NCBI GenBank assembly: GCA_041753515.1
Contig: JBGSUE010000018.1
Span: 1 to 23,148 of the forward strand
Length of the DNA: 23,148 bases
From: JBGSUE01 sp041753515
GTDB lineage: Bacteria; Patescibacteriota; Microgenomatia; UBA10105; UBA927
Direction: 5' to 3'
The position numbers and the translations under genes are program-made. Of this stretch, positions 20,751 through 23,148 are shown piece after piece. The notes below the pieces were generated by a model that ran no database searches, was not told the origin of the DNA, and saw only the letters and a list, made by a program, of their open reading frames with translations. Each line of letters begins with the position of its first letter. Position 1 is the first letter of the stretch.

Positions 20751-21959
20751 ATGGAATACAGGGAACTGTTTCTCTCTGCAATCGCGACACTCAGGTCAAA
20801 CCTGGTCCGGACGGTTCTGACCATGCTTGGCATCATCATCGGCACCAGTGCCGTGATCCTCATTGCATCCATCGGGGCAAGCTCCATCGCATTTATCACC
20901 CGGGAGCTCTCCCAATTCGGCACCAACTACTTCCAGATTGCGCCGGGCGCCAATTTTATGGCCGCATTCGGAGGCGGATCCGGAGAGCCCTTAACCATCG
21001 AGGACTCAGATGCAATTCGCGATGCACAAATTCCCAATATCGAAACCGTGGCACCCATCGGTTTTGCATCACGGCCGGTTTCGGCAAACGATGTCAACAA
21101 AACATACCTTGTCTACGGGCTGACGCCGGAAGCCCAGGTAATGCTCAAACCGACGATCCTGTACGGACGGGATATTGCCGATGAGGATGAGGGAAGCAAA
21201 GTGATCGTACTGGGGATTGATGTGTCCGAGGATTTATTCGGGAATGATACCGATCCGGTTGGGGCTGCTGTGACGATTGATGATGCAAAATACCGCGTCA
21301 TAGGGGTAACAAAATCCAGCGGCAGTTTCATGGGAGGCTTTTTCAATTCTGCTGTTATCGTACCGTTGAATATCATGATGCGCGAGATCCGCGGCGACGA
21401 GGAGTTGACGGAAATAGACATCAGCGTCACTGACACGGAAATTCTGGATGAAACCATGGAAGAGGTCACGCAGTTTTTGAGGGTTCGGCGCAACATCAAA
21501 GACGGAGATGAAAATGATTTCACGCTGACAAGTTTCAAGGAGTCCTTGGGGATTATCGAAACAGTCACGGGGCTGTTGACCGCACTCATCGCAGGAGTAT
21601 CAGCCATATCGCTTGTCGTGGGAGGAGTGGGCGTTATGAACATTATGCTTGTGTCGGTAGCCGAAAGGACGCGCGAGATCGGTCTTCTCAAATCCATCGG
21701 CGCGCGCGATGAGGATATTCTTGCGCAATTTCTGATCGAATCGGTCGTCATTACCGTATCGGGTGGCATGATCGGAATATTCCTGGGTATTTCCGGATCT
21801 CTCCTGATTGCAACGGTTGCGGGACTCCCGCGTGTCGTCAGTTTTCCGTGGATTGTAATTGCCGTTGTCATCTCGACACTCGTGGGAGTGGTCTTTGGAC
21901 TCTACCCCGCCCGCCGCGCTTCCCGCCTCTCCCCCATCGACGCCCTGAGACATGAGTAA
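20751..21959 (+). CDS. MacB-like FtsX-family ABC permease
   Basis: 402 residues. The first membrane helix (about 20-45, TVLTMLGIIIGTSAVILIASIG) is followed by a large extracytoplasmic MacB-type core domain (about 50-270). Three C-terminal helices (about 275-305, 328-357, 366-392) carry VGGVGVMNIMLVSVAERTREIGLLKSIGA and the closing YPARRASRLSPIDALRHE. This is the complete MacB permease layout without a fused ATPase, which is encoded separately just upstream (3-bp gap). The last 30 bases are repeated at 22404-22433 with three changes, all synonymous. Confidence 0.96.
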   Translation: MEYRELFLSAIATLRSNLVRTVLTMLGIIIGTSAVILIASIGASSIAFITRELSQFGTNYFQIAPGANFMAAFGGGSGEPLTIEDSDAIRDAQIPNIETVAPIGFASRPVSANDVNKTYLVYGLTPEAQVMLKPTILYGRDIADEDEGSKVIVLGIDVSEDLFGNDTDPVGAAVTIDDAKYRVIGVTKSSGSFMGGFFNSAVIVPLNIMMREIRGDEELTEIDISVTDTEILDETMEEVTQFLRVRRNIKDGDENDFTLTSFKESLGIIETVTGLLTALIAGVSAISLVVGGVGVMNIMLVSVAERTREIGLLKSIGARDEDILAQFLIESVVITVSGGMIGIFLGISGSLLIATVAGLPRVVSFPWIVIAVVISTLVGVVFGLYPARRASRLSPIDALRHE

Positions 21960-21970
21960 GATAAAAAGTA

Positions 21971-22297
21971 TTAAATCGGCATACCCTTTTGCCACGTTTG
22001 AAAAATTGTATGATTGCCAATTCGTAAACCACCGAAGGTATAGGTGCCTATCCGTATCCCACTGGTATTATTATTGAAAATATCCCCCCAGATAAAATGA
22101 ATTGGGGTGTAGCGGCTCACTAACATCCCAGGAAATTTTATAAAATAATCGATGTATTGAATGGAAAGACAATCTTTATAATTTGTTGAGCGGGAATAAC
22201 ATTCACTGAAATAATCTGGACCTGAAATAATATAAACAGCGGAGAAAAATACATAAACAGTAAAAATAAATGCAAGAATGAAAAATATTTTTTTCAT
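21971..22297 (-). CDS. Small secreted or membrane-anchored hypothetical protein
   Basis: 108 residues. The N-terminus MKKIFFILAFIFTVYVFFSAVYII is a signal peptide or membrane anchor; the rest is a short aromatic-rich domain with two Cys (CYSRSTNYKDC) that could form a disulfide outside the cell. No family is recognised. The ORF is AT-rich compared with the permease beside it, and it lies inside the duplicated-tail region between the permease and EEP genes, so it may be an accessory insertion. TATTTT lies 7 nt before ATG and no Shine-Dalgarno is seen. Confidence 0.62.
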   Translation of the reverse strand: MKKIFFILAFIFTVYVFFSAVYIISGPDYFSECYSRSTNYKDCLSIQYIDYFIKFPGMLVSRYTPIHFIWGDIFNNNTSGIRIGTYTFGGLRIGNHTIFQTWQKGMPI

Positions 22298-22349
22298 AAC
22301 AGGTAAAATAATGATACCCCGTCTATGATTCGATAGTCAACGAATTTTC

Positions 22350-22403
22350 CTACACATCCAGCATCACACAGACCGGGTAGCGGTCGGAGGCGGTGTGGGT
22401 ATA
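22350..22403 (-). pseudogene. Isolated tail fragment of an EEP (exonuclease III-like) gene
   Basis: 54 bases on the minus strand encode YTHTASDRYPVCVMLDV and a stop, colinear with YTHTASDHYPVCLTLDV at the end of the EEP gene at 22967. Five nucleotide differences separate the two. The catalytic His of the SDH motif is Arg here. A stop codon lies a few codons upstream in frame, so it cannot be part of a working gene. Confidence 0.8.
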
Positions 22404-22433
22404 TCCCCCATCGACGCCCTAAGACATGAATGA
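22404..22433 (+). pseudogene. Isolated tail fragment of a MacB-like permease gene
   Basis: 30 bases encode SPIDALRHE and a stop, exactly as the end of the permease at 21930-21959. They differ at three positions, all silent (Leu CTG/CTA, Glu GAG/GAA, stop TAA/TGA). The fragment is fused directly to the EEP tail fragment at its left. Confidence 0.8.
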
Positions 22434-22458
22434 ATAAAATCAAGGTATACTAATAATA

Positions 22459-22904
22459 GTGTCATTGCGATACCGTTCACACGGAGAAGCAATCCCGAGC
22501 ATCTGAAATAGTGTCATTGCGAGCCCCGAGTACTCGGGGCGAAGCAATCTCATACCGTTACACCAGACTATTATATAAATCTTTCCACCCTGGATTAAAA
22601 TTATTGATAAGCAGTATTTTTTTCTGTCTACTGCCGGCTTTTTATTTGTTTTTCCCTTGCAATCGCTTGTTTCACATCTTCGTAAATTTCATAATATACC
22701 AATTTGTTTAAATTGTACCTGCTGCTAAACGAAGATACAGATTTATTTTTATGATGGTATATCCGGGCAACGATATTCCCAGTGACACCTGTGTATAGAA
22801 CCGTATTTGTCGGATTAGTAAGGATATACACACTGTAATACTTCCTGTTCATATCAAGAGATCGCCACACCCGCCTTTCGCGAAAGGCGGGTTCGCGATG
22901 ACAC
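22459..22904 (-). mobile_element. REP-bounded GIY-YIG cassette, copy 2 (with an extra hairpin)
   Basis: On the minus strand the leading end GTGTCATCGCGAA opens the hairpin ATCGC..CCCGCCTT-loop-AAGGCGGG..GCGAT (22858-22904). The GIY-YIG frame starts 5 nt later. Its stop is followed by ATGAGATTGCTTCGCC and hairpin ATTGC..CCCCGAGTACTCGGGG..GCAATGACAC (22511-22551). A second trailing hairpin, ATTGC..CCGT/ACGG..GCAATGACAC (22459-22497), follows. The phrase TATGAGATTGCTTCGCC after the gene is identical in copy 1. Confidence 0.75.
22558..22852 (-). pseudogene. GIY-YIG endonuclease-like gene with frameshift
   Basis: From ATG 22852 the frame reads MNRKYYSVYILTNPTNTVLYTGVTGNIVARIYHH...REKQIK, then hits a stop at 22628-22630 after SRQ. 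One base less in the five-A run (plus-strand T-run 22639-22643) restores a frame KAGSRQKKILLINNFNPGWKDLYNSLV ending at 22558, colinear with the intact copy at 14904-15194. The nuclease motifs (VYI, YTG, Arg, Glu in REKQIK) all lie before the shift; only the C-terminal ~28 residues are affected. It could be a real mutation, a sequencing slip in a homopolymer, or, less likely, programmed slippage. Confidence 0.85.
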
Positions 22905-22966
22905 CATAACTATACTTCTAAACCGTACCCATTGAAAAATATTTAAAATCTTCTCATCGGAATACA

Positions 22967-23148
22967 CTACACATCCAATGTCAAACAGACCGGGTAGTGG
23001 TCGGAGGCGGTGTGGGTATACTGATTTTTTATCACACAGTATTCTTTAATATTCTTTTCTAGATTTTCGGACACGAAAATATAATCGAGCCGCATATTGT
23101 TGTGGGCATCGTGCTCGTTCAGTTGTGTTGGTGCGGTTTTGATTGCAT
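22967..23148 (-). CDS. Exonuclease III-like (EEP superfamily) protein, C-terminal part
   Basis: Only the last 59 codons are in the window; the 5' end lies beyond 23148. The frame reads AIKTAPTQLNEHDAHNNMRLDYIFVSENLE...YTHTASDHYPVCLTLDV. RLDYIFVS and ASDHYPV are the two C-terminal signatures of endonuclease/exonuclease/phosphatase proteins; the Asp-His of SDH is catalytic. With the N-terminus missing, DNA repair (exonuclease III type) cannot be told from other EEP hydrolases. A shorter, altered duplicate of its tail lies at 22350-22403. Confidence 0.88.
   Translation of the reverse strand, partial: AIKTAPTQLNEHDAHNNMRLDYIFVSENLEKNIKEYCVIKNQYTHTASDHYPVCLTLDV

Noticed and set aside
21113..21871. 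Long minus-strand frame of 252 codons inside the permease gene
   Set aside because: It is wholly antisense to a clear MacB-type permease, and its Ser/Thr/Ile/Pro-rich content is what the opposite strand of such a gene gives.
1..23148. CRISPR array
   Set aside because: The only multi-copy repeats are dispersed REP hairpins and short tandem 10- or 11-mers; there is no regular repeat-spacer pattern and no cas gene.
1..23148. Alternative genetic code (TGA as Gly, as in some CPR lineages)
   Set aside because: TGA ends several genes at expected positions, including the ATGA overlap at 1554-1557 and the stop of the adaptor gene at 20047-20049, and is not found inside conserved domains.

Overview
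The window looks like a chromosomal segment of a small-genome bacterium, most plausibly a Patescibacteria/CPR lineage such as Microgenomates. The grounds are short intergenic gaps, many single-domain proteins of modest length, repeated SHOCT, coiled-coil and YibE/F-type envelope proteins, and many genes that appear to be leaderless. This placement is inference; there is no rRNA or ribosomal protein here to fix it. TGA is used as a normal stop (for example in the ATGA/GTGA gene overlaps), which argues against the TGA-recoding Gracilibacteria/Absconditabacteria.

Layout. 1-2948: the end of an unrecognised gene, a strong terminator, then a minus-strand stress block reading YibE/F membrane protein, ArsR-type regulator, glutaredoxin, Hsp20. 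Hsp20 has its own CIRCE-controlled promoter. 3021-8900: an anchored alpha/beta hydrolase, an EamA transporter coupled to a Fic AMPylase-like protein with a DNA-binding tail, a DUF6580-like membrane protein plus DUF4430-like anchored protein (possible cobalamin-type uptake pair), and a divergent PP2C-like protein. 8939-14748: a second hydrolase paralogue, two further EamA transporters, a DEAD-box helicase with a long folded leader, a Nudix hydrolase, a HAD-like protein and a GNAT acetyltransferase. 14858-15803: a GIY-YIG nuclease gene between two repeat hairpins, a decayed transporter tail and a SHOCT protein. 15839-21959: an ATP-grasp ligase, then a four-gene ECF sigma operon of secreted and membrane proteins, divergent from a MacA/MacB-like export operon. 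21971-23148: a scrambled intergenic region with a second, frameshifted GIY-YIG copy, duplicated gene tails, and the C-terminus of an exonuclease III-like (EEP) protein.

Two themes run through the window. First, REP/BIME-like elements beginning TGTCATTGCGAG and ending CTCGCAATGACA lie in many gaps. Each is a pair of hairpins with compensatory base changes between copies, and twice a GIY-YIG gene occupies the space between the two hairpins. This is the best candidate for an undescribed system: a REP-bounded GIY-YIG mobile cassette, analogous to RAYT/REP systems but with an unrelated nuclease. Second, at least eight genes have a TATAAT-like -10 box only 5-8 nt before the start codon and no Shine-Dalgarno sequence, while others have strong AGGAGG sites, so two modes of translation start seem to coexist.
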